The translations under genes and the position numbers were made by a program. A stretch of DNA of 41,257 nucleotides from Solirubrobacterales bacterium (GTDB taxonomy: Bacteria > Actinomycetota > Thermoleophilia > Solirubrobacterales > Solirubrobacteraceae), in NCBI GenBank assembly GCA_019244395.1, contig JAFASQ010000357.1:1-41257 (forward strand), in the 5' to 3' direction. The notes below the pieces were generated by a model. It did no database searches. It worked only from the letters and a program-made list of their open reading frames with translations, and was not told the DNA's origin. Of this stretch, positions 16,151 through 22,534 are shown piece after piece. The first letter of the stretch is position 1. Each line of letters opens with the position of its first letter.

Positions 16151-17337
16151 TGGGCCGGCGCCCCGAACGGGATCCGGGCTCGCACCTCGTAGCCGTGTCC
16201 GTCGCGCGAGCGCGTGGAGAGCTCGCCGCCGAACAGCGCCACCCGCTCGCGCATTCCGATCAACCCGTGGCCCGAGCTCTCCCCGTTGACGGGCGCCGGG
16301 CCGCGCCCGTCGTCGAGCACCTGGAGCTCGAGCGCATCCGCCACGTAGCGCACGCTGACCTGGGCTTCCGAGGCTTCGGCGTGCTTGAGGGTGTTGGTCA
16401 GCGCCTCTTGCACGACCCGGTAGGCGCACAGCCCGACCCCCTCGGGTAACTCGCGCGGCTCGCCCAGGACCGACACCTCGACCGCCAGTCCGGCTTCCCG
16501 CACCTGGCGCACGAGGTCGTCGAGGTATTCGATCCCGGGCTGGGGCGCGTAGGCGGGCCCGGCCTCTCGCTCCTCCTCAGCGCGGATCACCCCGAGCAGC
16601 CGGCGCAGCTCGGTCAACGCGGCGCGACCGGTCGACGCCACCGCAGACAGCGACTCGCGGGCGCGTTTCGGATCGCGGTCGAACAACTCCTCGCCGGCCG
16701 AGGCCTGCACGACCATCACGCTCACGTTGTGGGCGATCACGTCGTGCAGCTCGCGTGCGATGCGGGTTCGCTCCTCGATGACCGCACGCTCGGCTCTTTC
16801 CTCGCGCTCGCGCTCGAGCCGGGCGGCCCGGGCCTCGAGCTCGGCCAGATACGCCCGGCGGGTGCGGATGTTGTCGCCGAGCACCCAGGCGATCGCGAAC
16901 ACGGCCAGCTCCGGGATCACCCGTCCCGCGTGCGGACCGTTATTGGCGATGACGGCCACTGTGATCGGCAGCGCCACCCATTCCGCGGCGCGGATCGACG
17001 TCGGCCGCTCGCAGCGCGACGCCACCGTGTACAGCGCCACCAGCACGCCGACCGGGAACTGAGCCTGGCTCGTCAAGATCAAGATCAGGGTTGCCGCGCT
17101 GACCGTGACTACCAGTACCGCGAGTGGTCGATAGCGCCGCAGCGCGATCGGCGCGGTCGTGAACGGGACAAGGACGACCTCGAGAACCGGGACCGCGTGG
17201 CCGGCTTTGGTGTGTGCAACCACCGTCGAGACGACCGAGACGAAGGTCAGCAAGAGTGCCAGCAGCGAGTCCATCCACCACGGGTGACGGCGGATCGCCT
17301 CGCGAACCGCCGCCACCGTTGCGGAGATCTTCGCCAT
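16147..17337 (-). CDS. Sensor histidine kinase (HisKA_3/NarX-type)
   Basis: A 396-aa membrane kinase. The first 155 residues hold about five hydrophobic segments with little extracellular sequence, followed by a coiled-coil linker (AYLAELEARAARLERE). The phosphorylated histidine is His198 in ARELHDVIAHNVSVM, typical of the HisKA_3 family. The ATPase domain shows VVQEALTNTLKHA, DDGRGPAP and GHGLIGMRERV. With so small an outer part, it probably senses the membrane or its ABC partner rather than a soluble ligand. It starts 23 bases after the permease stop codon. Confidence 0.93.
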   Translation of the reverse strand: MAKISATVAAVREAIRRHPWWMDSLLALLLTFVSVVSTVVAHTKAGHAVPVLEVVLVPFTTAPIALRRYRPLAVLVVTVSAATLILILTSQAQFPVGVLVALYTVASRCERPTSIRAAEWVALPITVAVIANNGPHAGRVIPELAVFAIAWVLGDNIRTRRAYLAELEARAARLEREREERAERAVIEERTRIARELHDVIAHNVSVMVVQASAGEELFDRDPKRARESLSAVASTGRAALTELRRLLGVIRAEEEREAGPAYAPQPGIEYLDDLVRQVREAGLAVEVSVLGEPRELPEGVGLCAYRVVQEALTNTLKHAEASEAQVSVRYVADALELQVLDDGRGPAPVNGESSGHGLIGMRERVALFGGELSTRSRDGHGYEVRARIPFGAPAQ

Positions 17338-17360
17338 GGGCGGAGAGTAACCCCGGGAAC

Positions 17361-18146
17361 TCAGGCGTCCCGGGTCTGCGTCCGCCAGGCACCGAGCGCG
17401 GGCAGGACCGCCACCCACAGCGCGGCGACCGCGATCGCCACCGCAACCGACATCGTGATCGCCGGAGCGCCGCTCGCCGGGCCTGGCTTGAGGAACAGCA
17501 GCACGCCGTCGAGCAGGCCGTTGCGCGCCGAGCCCAGCGTGGTCGCCTGGAGGAGCAGGGGGCTCAGCACCAATTCCCAGCCGATCAGCGCGGTGATCGT
17601 TCCGGGCCGCGATCCGGTCAGCGAGGCGACGCCGATCGCGATCACGCACACCACGCCGTTGGCCAATGCCAGCCACGCCGCCGATTCGAGGATCAGCGAG
17701 ATGCTCGGGGTGGCCAGCCCCCCGGCGAATCCGAACGTGACCGCCAGCCCGAACGCGAACCCGATCGCGATCACCGTGAAGGTGACCGCCAGCGCGGCAG
17801 GGATCCGGGCCAGGAACAGCGCCAGCCGGGAGCGTCCCGTGAGCACGTTGTCACGGAACACGCCGGCGCCCAGATCGCCCGCGCCGGCTTCGGCGCCGAT
17901 CAGGACCGCCGCCACCGGGCCCATGAAGATGCCCAGCATGTCGAGCATCTTGACGAAGTGGTGAATGCCGCCCGCCGGGCCGTACGCGGCCGGGTTGGAA
18001 GCGTGCTCGATCACCTGGTATCCCGCCCAGATCACGAGCGGCGCCATCACCACCGCCAGCACCAGCGCCATGAACCCGCGCTTCTTGGCTAAACGCAGCA
18101 GGTCCGCCCCGACCATCTGCCGGGCCACTGTCAGGTTCGTTGTCAT
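17361..18146 (-). CDS. ABC-2 type exporter permease
   Basis: A 261-aa membrane protein with six hydrophobic segments, the size and layout of ABC-2 permeases. The N-terminus (MTTNLTVARQMVGADLLRLAKKR) is an amphipathic region before TM1, and the sequence GAEAGAGDLGAGVFRDNVLTGRSR between TM2 and TM3 is typical of this class. It pairs with the ATPase encoded upstream through an ATGA overlap. Such exporters with an attached kinase/regulator pair often export peptides, lipids or antibiotics; the substrate is unknown. Confidence 0.88.
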   Translation of the reverse strand: MTTNLTVARQMVGADLLRLAKKRGFMALVLAVVMAPLVIWAGYQVIEHASNPAAYGPAGGIHHFVKMLDMLGIFMGPVAAVLIGAEAGAGDLGAGVFRDNVLTGRSRLALFLARIPAALAVTFTVIAIGFAFGLAVTFGFAGGLATPSISLILESAAWLALANGVVCVIAIGVASLTGSRPGTITALIGWELVLSPLLLQATTLGSARNGLLDGVLLFLKPGPASGAPAITMSVAVAIAVAALWVAVLPALGAWRTQTRDA

Positions 18147-19126
18147 GCTGCCACCTCCAGCCGCGTCGTCATTTCCAGGAACCGCTCCTCCAGGCTGTGG
18201 CGCACCGGCTCGAGCCGGCTCACCACCACGCCCGCGCTGACTAGCCGGGCGTTGATCTCGCCGGCCTGCTCCGGCGCCAGCAGCCGCATCCGCAGCCCGC
18301 CGTGCTCGATGCGCAACTCGTGCACCGCTGTGTCGCCGGCGAGCAGCCCGGCTGCGCGCTCGGCGTCATCGCACTCGACGACCAGCTCACCGCCGCCGCC
18401 ACTGACCAACTCGTCGATCGGACCTTGCGCGATGACGCGGCCGCCGTCGATGATGGCCGCCACATCGCACGTCTTCTCGACCTCGTCGAGCAGATGGGAG
18501 GAGATGAACACCGTGCGCCCCTCCTCCTCGACCAGGGTCCGGATCATCCGCCGCATGTCGAGCATCCCGCCGGGATCAAGCCCGTTCATCGGCTCGTCCA
18601 GGATCAGCAGCTCCGGGTCGGAGAGCAGGCACCGCGCCACGCCGAGACGCTGGCGCATGCCGAGGGAGTACGTCCCCACGCGGTCGTTTGCCCGGTTCTC
18701 GAGGCCGACCCTGTGCAGCACCTCGTCGATCCGCGTGCGCACCCCCGGTCCCCGGACCGCCGCCGCCACCTTCAGGTTCTCCCGCCCGGTCAGGTGCGGA
18801 TAGAACGACGGCTCCTCGACGATCGCCCCCACCCGCGCCAGCGCCCGCGCGCGCTGCGCCGGCACCGGAAGGCCCAGCACCGTGGCGCTTCCGGCGCTCG
18901 CCCGGGTCAGCCCGAGCAGCATCCGGATCAGCGTCGTCTTGCCGGCGCCGTTGTGACCGAGGAAGCCGTAGGCGGTCCCCCGTGGGACAGTCAGGCTGAC
19001 GTCCTCCACCGCTGCGCGGTGGCCAAAGTGCTTGGTTAGGCCTACGGTCTGCACCGCCGGCGCGCCGTGCTCCGCGATCTGCACCGCCGGCCCGCCGTTG
19101 TCTCGATTGGCATGTGTGTTTCTCAT
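18143..19126 (-). CDS. ABC exporter ATP-binding protein (drug/Na+ exporter type)
   Basis: About 327 aa: Walker A GHNGAGKT (57-64), signature YSLGMRQRLG (153-162), Walker B LLILDEP (173-179), switch His in FISSHLLDEV, and a C-terminal extension of about 100 residues seen in NatA/CcmA-like exporter ATPases. The first 25 residues (MRNTHANRD and a doubled GPAVQ-type stretch) are outside the domain. The ATG at 19126 lies inside a perfect 10-bp inverted repeat. A GTG start near residue 25 is also possible. It heads a four-gene operon with permease, kinase and regulator. Confidence 0.93.
   Translation of the reverse strand: MRNTHANRDNGGPAVQIAEHGAPAVQTVGLTKHFGHRAAVEDVSLTVPRGTAYGFLGHNGAGKTTLIRMLLGLTRASAGSATVLGLPVPAQRARALARVGAIVEEPSFYPHLTGRENLKVAAAVRGPGVRTRIDEVLHRVGLENRANDRVGTYSLGMRQRLGVARCLLSDPELLILDEPMNGLDPGGMLDMRRMIRTLVEEEGRTVFISSHLLDEVEKTCDVAAIIDGGRVIAQGPIDELVSGGGGELVVECDDAERAAGLLAGDTAVHELRIEHGGLRMRLLAPEQAGEINARLVSAGVVVSRLEPVRHSLEERFLEMTTRLEVAA
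19048..19091. repeat. 14-bp direct repeat in the ABC ATPase N-terminal coding region
   Basis: TCTGCACCGCCGGC occurs at 19048-19061 and again at 19078-19091, a 30-base (10-codon) period. In the protein it gives two copies of a PAVQ-type stretch ahead of the ATPase domain. It looks like a small in-frame duplication in a non-essential extension. Confidence 0.6.
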
Positions 19127-19133
19127 GCCAATC
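19105..19133. promoter_or_regulatory. Perfect 10-bp inverted repeat over the ABC ATPase start codon
   Basis: GATTGGCATG (19105-19114) and CATGCCAATC (19124-19133) are exact reverse complements separated by nine bases. The start codon of the minus-strand ATPase gene (19126-19124) is inside one arm. In RNA this would fold into a 10-bp stem that hides the start codon; in DNA it could be the operator for the NarL-type regulator of the same operon. Confidence 0.6.
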
Positions 19134-19285
19134 AGGATCACCCCGCTCGCGCGTTTGCACATCGGCCGCGCGGATGGACCTGGGCCTCAGCCGAAAGTAT
19201 GAGCTCGGCGGGTGCTCTCAACCTCCAGAGGCATGCGGCGGTACCGCCGGTGGTTCCAGCCCGTCCGCTGAGCCCTCGGACTTGC

Positions 19286-19302
19286 TACTATGTACCGTAG
19301 TA
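19286..19302. promoter_or_regulatory. BlaI-type operator candidate, site 1
   Basis: TACTAT-GTACC-GTAGTA: 6-base half-sites separated by 5 bases. It lies 163 bases before the ATG of the secreted four-cysteine protein. The left half-site, TACTAT, also resembles a -10 hexamer, so a bound repressor would block polymerase. The same 17-bp pattern recurs three times further on, around the gene for the BlaI-domain fusion. Confidence 0.72.
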
Positions 19303-19332
19303 GATCGGGTTGACCTCGGTCTCTCTCCGACC

Positions 19333-19372
19333 ACGGCCGGCGCGCTCGTGCTCCCAGAAGCGCGCCGGCCGT
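19333..19372 (+). ncRNA. 14-bp GC-rich hairpin in the leader of the secreted-protein gene
   Basis: Within the 339-bp intergenic stretch, ACGGCCGGCGCGCT (19333-19346) and AGCGCGCCGGCCGT (19359-19372) are perfect reverse complements with a 12-base loop. It lies between the candidate operator at 19286 and the gene start at 19466, so it would be in the 5' leader. A second, 12-bp palindrome (ACCAGGCCTGGT, 19403-19414) follows. No T-run follows either, so attenuation by a classical terminator is not indicated; a stability or translation-control element fits better. Called ncRNA only as a structured leader. Confidence 0.45.
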
Positions 19373-19465
19373 CGGCGGGCGACCTACGCGGCCGCGCAGA
19401 GGACCAGGCCTGGTGAGGGGCGGCCGCGACCGCGGATTCACGTGTATCGTCCGGGAGGAGGGTTG

Positions 19466-19777
19466 ATGAAGAGGTTTCTCGCAATCGGCTGCCTGCTGGG
19501 CTTGCTAGGTCCCCTGGCGGTCGCGGTTGTTCCCTACGCTGCTGAACAGGCCCAGGGCGCCGTCATCACCCGCCACTGTGGATCGTTCAGGGTGGGCGAG
19601 GATGGTCTGCCACCGGGGCCGAGTCAGATCACCGCTAAGAACGTCGGGTGCCGGTTCGCGCGTGCTCTGGCTCTGCACGGCCGGGCGCGCGGTTGGCATT
19701 GCCACCTCGCCATGGGGCTCATGTTTGTCTGCCGGCCCGCGCGGGGACGCGGCACGGTGACGTTCCTCGGCGAATAA
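19466..19777 (+). CDS. Small secreted four-cysteine protein
   Basis: A 103-aa protein with a clear signal peptide (MKRFLAIGCLLGLLGPLAVAVV, cleavage probably after about residue 25-32). The mature part of about 70 residues has four cysteines in the contexts RHCGSF, VGCRFA, WHCHLA and VCRPAR, consistent with two disulfides outside the cell. The pattern Cys-Gly, a central Val-x-Cys with Ala-Arg, Gly-Trp-x-Cys and a final Cys-Arg recurs in small secreted proteins of Thermoleophilia as I recall them; the function is unknown. Start ATG 19466 has a strong GGGAGGAGGG. The candidate operator and hairpin upstream suggest control by the neighbouring M56-BlaI protein. Confidence 0.8.
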   Translation: MKRFLAIGCLLGLLGPLAVAVVPYAAEQAQGAVITRHCGSFRVGEDGLPPGPSQITAKNVGCRFARALALHGRARGWHCHLAMGLMFVCRPARGRGTVTFLGE

Positions 19778-19807
19778 CTCCGCGGTTCCTCGGCGAATAG
19801 CTCTGCG
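19762..19807 (+). repeat. 23-bp tandem duplication at the end of the secreted-protein gene
   Basis: GTTCCTCGGCGAATA is present at 19762-19776 and 19785-19799, with similar following bases, making a 23-base period. The first copy contains the gene's stop codon, so the duplication lies mostly in the 3' untranslated region. Confidence 0.6.
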
Positions 19808-19808
19808 C

Positions 19809-19842
19809 GGCCAGCCCAGGGCTGCCGCTCTGGCCTATTTCT
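19809..19842 (+). terminator. Possible terminator of the secreted-protein gene
   Basis: GGCCAG (19809-19814) pairs with CTGGCC (19830-19835), with additional short complementarity (AGCCC/GGGCT) inside the loop, and is followed by TATTTCT. It overlaps the last codon of the convergent fusion gene. The stem is short and the T-run poor. Confidence 0.35.
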
Positions 19843-21262
19843 CGCTCGCCAGGCGGCGCAGCCGCCGCTGCTGGGCCGGATCCAGCGTGGACAGGCTCCG
19901 GGCGAAGTGCGCCAGAGCCACGTCCCCGAACTGATCGACCAGTCCTCGGACCTCCGCGCCGGCCCGCCGTTCGCGGTACTCCTCGCGCGTCAGGGTGGGC
20001 TCGTAGGTGTCATAGCGCCCGCTTCGCCGCCGCTTCAGGAGGCCTTTGTCGTCAAGCCGCCGCATGACCGTCATGTACGTGGTGTACGCGCGCGGCGGCT
20101 TCGCCTTCCGGTTGAGGGCATCCATGATGAGCTTGACTGTCGTTGTCCCCTCGCGTCGCCAGACCTCCTCCATGATCTCCGCCTCGAGTTCGTGCAGGGC
20201 GGGCGGCACCTTCGGTAAGCGGGCGCGTGCCATCGAGTCTGAGGATAGCCTCGCGCCGAGACGCCTCCTGAGCCCGAGGACACCCAGCCCGAGGAGAGCC
20301 GGGATCGCGGCCAGCACCGCCACGCAGGGTTGCCGCGACAGGAAGGGTGGCGCCAGGCTGGCCGAGCCGCTGGCCACCCGGCCGGCCAGCGCAGCGACGG
20401 CCGCGAGCAACCCGAGCATGGACACGGCGAGGGCAAATAGGATCAGAGGAAACGCCCAGCTGGGCGGTTCGCCCAGGAGGTGATCGACGCGCGCGGGATC
20501 GATCCCGGCCGGAGCCTCCGGACGGGATTGCTCGGAGAAGGCCAGCATGGCGCGCGCCAGCGCCGGCCGGTTCCCGGGCGCTGCGGCGATCGCCGCCTCG
20601 TCCGCGCTCAACTCCATCAGCGTCCGCTGCCGGGCAGAGAGCTCATCAAGCCGGGGCACGAAGAACAGCACGCGCGCGATCACGCGACCGGTGGCCAGAC
20701 GCAGGGGATCACGGCGGCGGGCGTGACGGCGCTCGTGGGTCAGGACCGCCCGGAGTGCCCTTTCGTCAAGCAGCGCCACGGCTCCGCTGGATACGTAGAC
20801 GCGCGGTCGCAGGAGCCCGGCGCAGAAGGCGCGGGGACGCTCGTCGTCGATCACCAGGACATCCTCGAAGGTCCGGACGTCCAAGGCGCTCAGCCGGCGG
20901 TGCAGCCGCCTGAACGCGGCCAGCTCTCGCAGCACGCCGACGATCGTCATCACGATGACCGCGAGACCCAGCAGCGCAAGCGCGACCACGACCGCCGCGG
21001 CCGCGTTGGCCGCCGGGTAGGTCAGCTCGTGGCCGAACAAGGAGATGCGGCGCGATGCCGCGGCCGGCGTCACCCGCCAGATCTGCGTCAGCCGAAACAG
21101 CGCGAACAGCGAACCGCCTAGGGCCAGCGCGCCCACGAGCGCTCCTGCGCGGTCTACTCGCTCCGCCGCCAAGGCGGCCGGGCCCTCGCCGCGCTGGGCC
21201 GTCTGCGACTGGGCCGTGCTCACGGCCGGGGCGGAGGACTCGATCTGGGCGTGCGCGGACAT
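19835..21262 (-). CDS. Membrane M56 (BlaR1-type) metalloprotease fused to BlaI/MecI-type repressor
   Basis: A 475-aa single reading frame. TM1 about 40-60 and TM2 about 84-111 are followed by an M56 peptidase domain with the zinc motif HERRH (176-180) and the downstream ELSADEAA (Glu217 a likely third ligand). TM3 (about 270-293) and TM4 (about 312-331) lead to residues 351-475, a full BlaI/MecI/CopY-type repressor: winged helix (ELEAEIMEEVWRREG, YTTYMTVMRRLDDKGLLKRRRSGR) and a C-terminal dimerisation segment. Four TM helices put both protease and repressor in the cytosol. There is no penicillin-binding sensor domain. In known systems BlaR1 and BlaI are separate proteins, with blaI usually first; here the order is reversed and they are one chain. 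Met344 (ATG at 20233) could start a free repressor of normal BlaI length. Confidence 0.9.
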   Translation of the reverse strand: MSAHAQIESSAPAVSTAQSQTAQRGEGPAALAAERVDRAGALVGALALGGSLFALFRLTQIWRVTPAAASRRISLFGHELTYPAANAAAAVVVALALLGLAVIVMTIVGVLRELAAFRRLHRRLSALDVRTFEDVLVIDDERPRAFCAGLLRPRVYVSSGAVALLDERALRAVLTHERRHARRRDPLRLATGRVIARVLFFVPRLDELSARQRTLMELSADEAAIAAAPGNRPALARAMLAFSEQSRPEAPAGIDPARVDHLLGEPPSWAFPLILFALAVSMLGLLAAVAALAGRVASGSASLAPPFLSRQPCVAVLAAIPALLGLGVLGLRRRLGARLSSDSMARARLPKVPPALHELEAEIMEEVWRREGTTTVKLIMDALNRKAKPPRAYTTYMTVMRRLDDKGLLKRRRSGRYDTYEPTLTREEYRERRAGAEVRGLVDQFGDVALAHFARSLSTLDPAQQRRLRRLASEK

Positions 21263-21369
21263 CCTCGCTCTTCGAGACGCGTATGCCCGCCGAAATCTTC
21301 CATACCCGCCATGAAGGGAGAGGCTGGAAGGTTTCGCGGGCCCATGCGTCTACATCAAGGAAGCCTAGC

Positions 21370-21386
21370 TACTACCACGAGTCGTA
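21370..21386. promoter_or_regulatory. BlaI-type operator candidate, site 2
   Basis: TACTAC-CACGA-GTCGTA, one mismatch from a perfect TACTAC/GTAGTA palindrome with the same 5-base spacer as the other sites. It lies in the 168-bp divergent gap, 108 bases upstream of the fusion gene and 45 bases upstream of the 91-aa gene, so it could autoregulate the fusion and control its divergent neighbour. Confidence 0.65.
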
Positions 21387-21430
21387 CTCCCCGGGTGACG
21401 CCCTCACCCTCTCGTCTGGAGTTGATCGCC

Positions 21431-21706
21431 ATGAACATGAAACGTTCCCCGGTCGCCGCGCCGCCTTCGAGCATCCTCATCGACGCCGTTCTTGACGCGT
21501 ACGTCGCGTGGCCAGAGGAGAACGCCGCGGTGGAGGCGGCCTACCGCCACTGGCTCGGTGCCGGGCGCGAAGACCGGGCGCTGGCGTTCGCTGCGTATTC
21601 GGCCGCGCTTGACCGCGAGGAATACGCGGCGGCGGAGTATCAACGCCTGATCGAGCGCGCGGAAGGCCACGTCCCGGTAAACGGCGTTCGCCGCGTCGTC
21701 GGCTGA
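21431..21706 (+). CDS. Hypothetical protein, 91 aa, divergent from the M56-BlaI gene
   Basis: A small soluble, Ala/Glu-rich, mostly helical protein that I cannot name. It contains DAVLDAYVAWPEENAAVEAA, then a repeat-like AAYRHWL and FAAYSAALDREEYAAAEYQR, and ends GVRRVVG. No signal peptide, membrane segment or metal motif is visible. The ATG at 21431 has GGAG nine bases upstream. It lies between two candidate BlaI-type operators and directly upstream of the Rieske gene, so it is probably part of the same response. It could be a small helical adaptor, but this is a guess. Confidence 0.65.
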   Translation: MNMKRSPVAAPPSSILIDAVLDAYVAWPEENAAVEAAYRHWLGAGREDRALAFAAYSAALDREEYAAAEYQRLIERAEGHVPVNGVRRVVG

Positions 21707-21753
21707 GGCGCGGGCGCCGGGTGGGGTTGGCGTCGTCCGCCGGGATCGACAGC

Positions 21754-21770
21754 AACTACGTGCGATAGTA
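21754..21770. promoter_or_regulatory. BlaI-type operator candidate, site 3
   Basis: AACTAC-GTGCG-ATAGTA, a variant of the 17-bp palindrome with one deviation in each half-site, located 36 bases upstream of site 4, centre to centre. Paired sites allow cooperative binding of two repressor dimers in front of the Rieske gene. Confidence 0.55.
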
Positions 21771-21789
21771 GGATCCCTGCGGACTGCGC

Positions 21790-21806
21790 TACTATCCAGC
21801 GTAGTA
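21790..21806. promoter_or_regulatory. BlaI-type operator candidate, site 4
   Basis: TACTAT-CCAGC-GTAGTA with matching half-sites as in site 1. Its last base is the A of the Rieske ATG (21806). TACTAT also resembles a -10 hexamer; transcription starting about 7 bases beyond would give a leaderless message, in line with the absence of a Shine-Dalgarno sequence. Confidence 0.72.
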
Positions 21807-22483
21807 TGACGTGGCGCAAGACCCGATCGGAGTACACCGCCGACCGCGACAGACCCGGCGCCTTCGAGGGCGAGACCATCACGCGCCGTCGCTTCATGAG
21901 CGGCGCAGCGACCGCCACCGGCGCGCTCGCAGCGGCGGCGTTCACGCTGCCCGCGCTCGGCTTCGCCGTCGCTCCGGTGTTCGCGCCCACCTCGGACACC
22001 TGGCAGGAGGTGGGTCCGGTCTCCCGCTTCACGGACTCCGAGTACCTGCCCGAGGTGATTACGCTAGAGCCGGGTCTCGGCGAAGCTGGCCTGGCGATCG
22101 CGTATATCCGCCTTCACAACCTCGCGATCGACGGTCCGATCAAGGACCGCTACGACAGGGCGATCGCGATCTCTTCCCGCTGCGTCCACGTGGGATGCCC
22201 GGTCCGCTACGTCGCCGCGGCCCGCAGCTTTGTCTGCCCCTGTCACGGCGGCGTCTACGACTTCCGGGGTGTCCGGACCGGCGGGCCGCCCCCGCGCCCG
22301 CTGGATCGCTTCTACACGCTGATACGTGACGAGCAGGTGCTGGTCGGGCCGCGTTACAGCGTGAACGACGAGCTTCGGCGCTTCTCGCCGCGTGACCCCG
22401 GCGAGCCCCTCGACGGCATCGGTCAGTTCCTCTATCCGGCCCAACCTTCCAGTCCGCCCGCTCCGCCCGGTGCCAAGTCCTGA
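21806..22483 (+). CDS. Rieske [2Fe-2S] protein, QcrA-like, with Tat-type signal
   Basis: A 225-aa protein. The N-terminus has a twin-arginine-type motif (ITRRRFMSG) before a hydrophobic segment (about 34-62), typical of membrane-anchored Rieske proteins exported folded. Cluster ligands are in SSRCVHVGCPV and FVCPCHGGVYD (Cys-x-His and Cys-x-x-His, with the disulfide cysteines also present). The sequence resembles the iron-sulfur subunit of the cytochrome bc complex, including a C-terminal tail with RFSPRDPGEPLDGIGQFLYP. No cytochrome b or c gene is adjacent, so it is an orphan copy. Two candidate operators in front point to repression by the M56-BlaI protein. Confidence 0.92.
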   Translation: MTWRKTRSEYTADRDRPGAFEGETITRRRFMSGAATATGALAAAAFTLPALGFAVAPVFAPTSDTWQEVGPVSRFTDSEYLPEVITLEPGLGEAGLAIAYIRLHNLAIDGPIKDRYDRAIAISSRCVHVGCPVRYVAAARSFVCPCHGGVYDFRGVRTGGPPPRPLDRFYTLIRDEQVLVGPRYSVNDELRRFSPRDPGEPLDGIGQFLYPAQPSSPPAPPGAKS

Positions 22484-22534
22484 CCCAGCGTGGCCGATCC
22501 GGGGGGCTTAGGGGCTGCTTGTCTCAGTTAGCGC

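Noticed and set aside
19835-21262. The M56-BlaI fusion being an artefact of two adjacent genes read together
   Set aside because: There is no stop or frameshift between the parts, a clear TM segment and linker join them, and the order is opposite to normal blaI-blaR operons. I kept the fusion but noted the internal ATG.
21806-22483. The Rieske gene as part of a complete cytochrome bc operon
   Set aside because: No cytochrome b or c gene lies beside it; the next genes are a SnoaL-like protein and an aldo/keto reductase.
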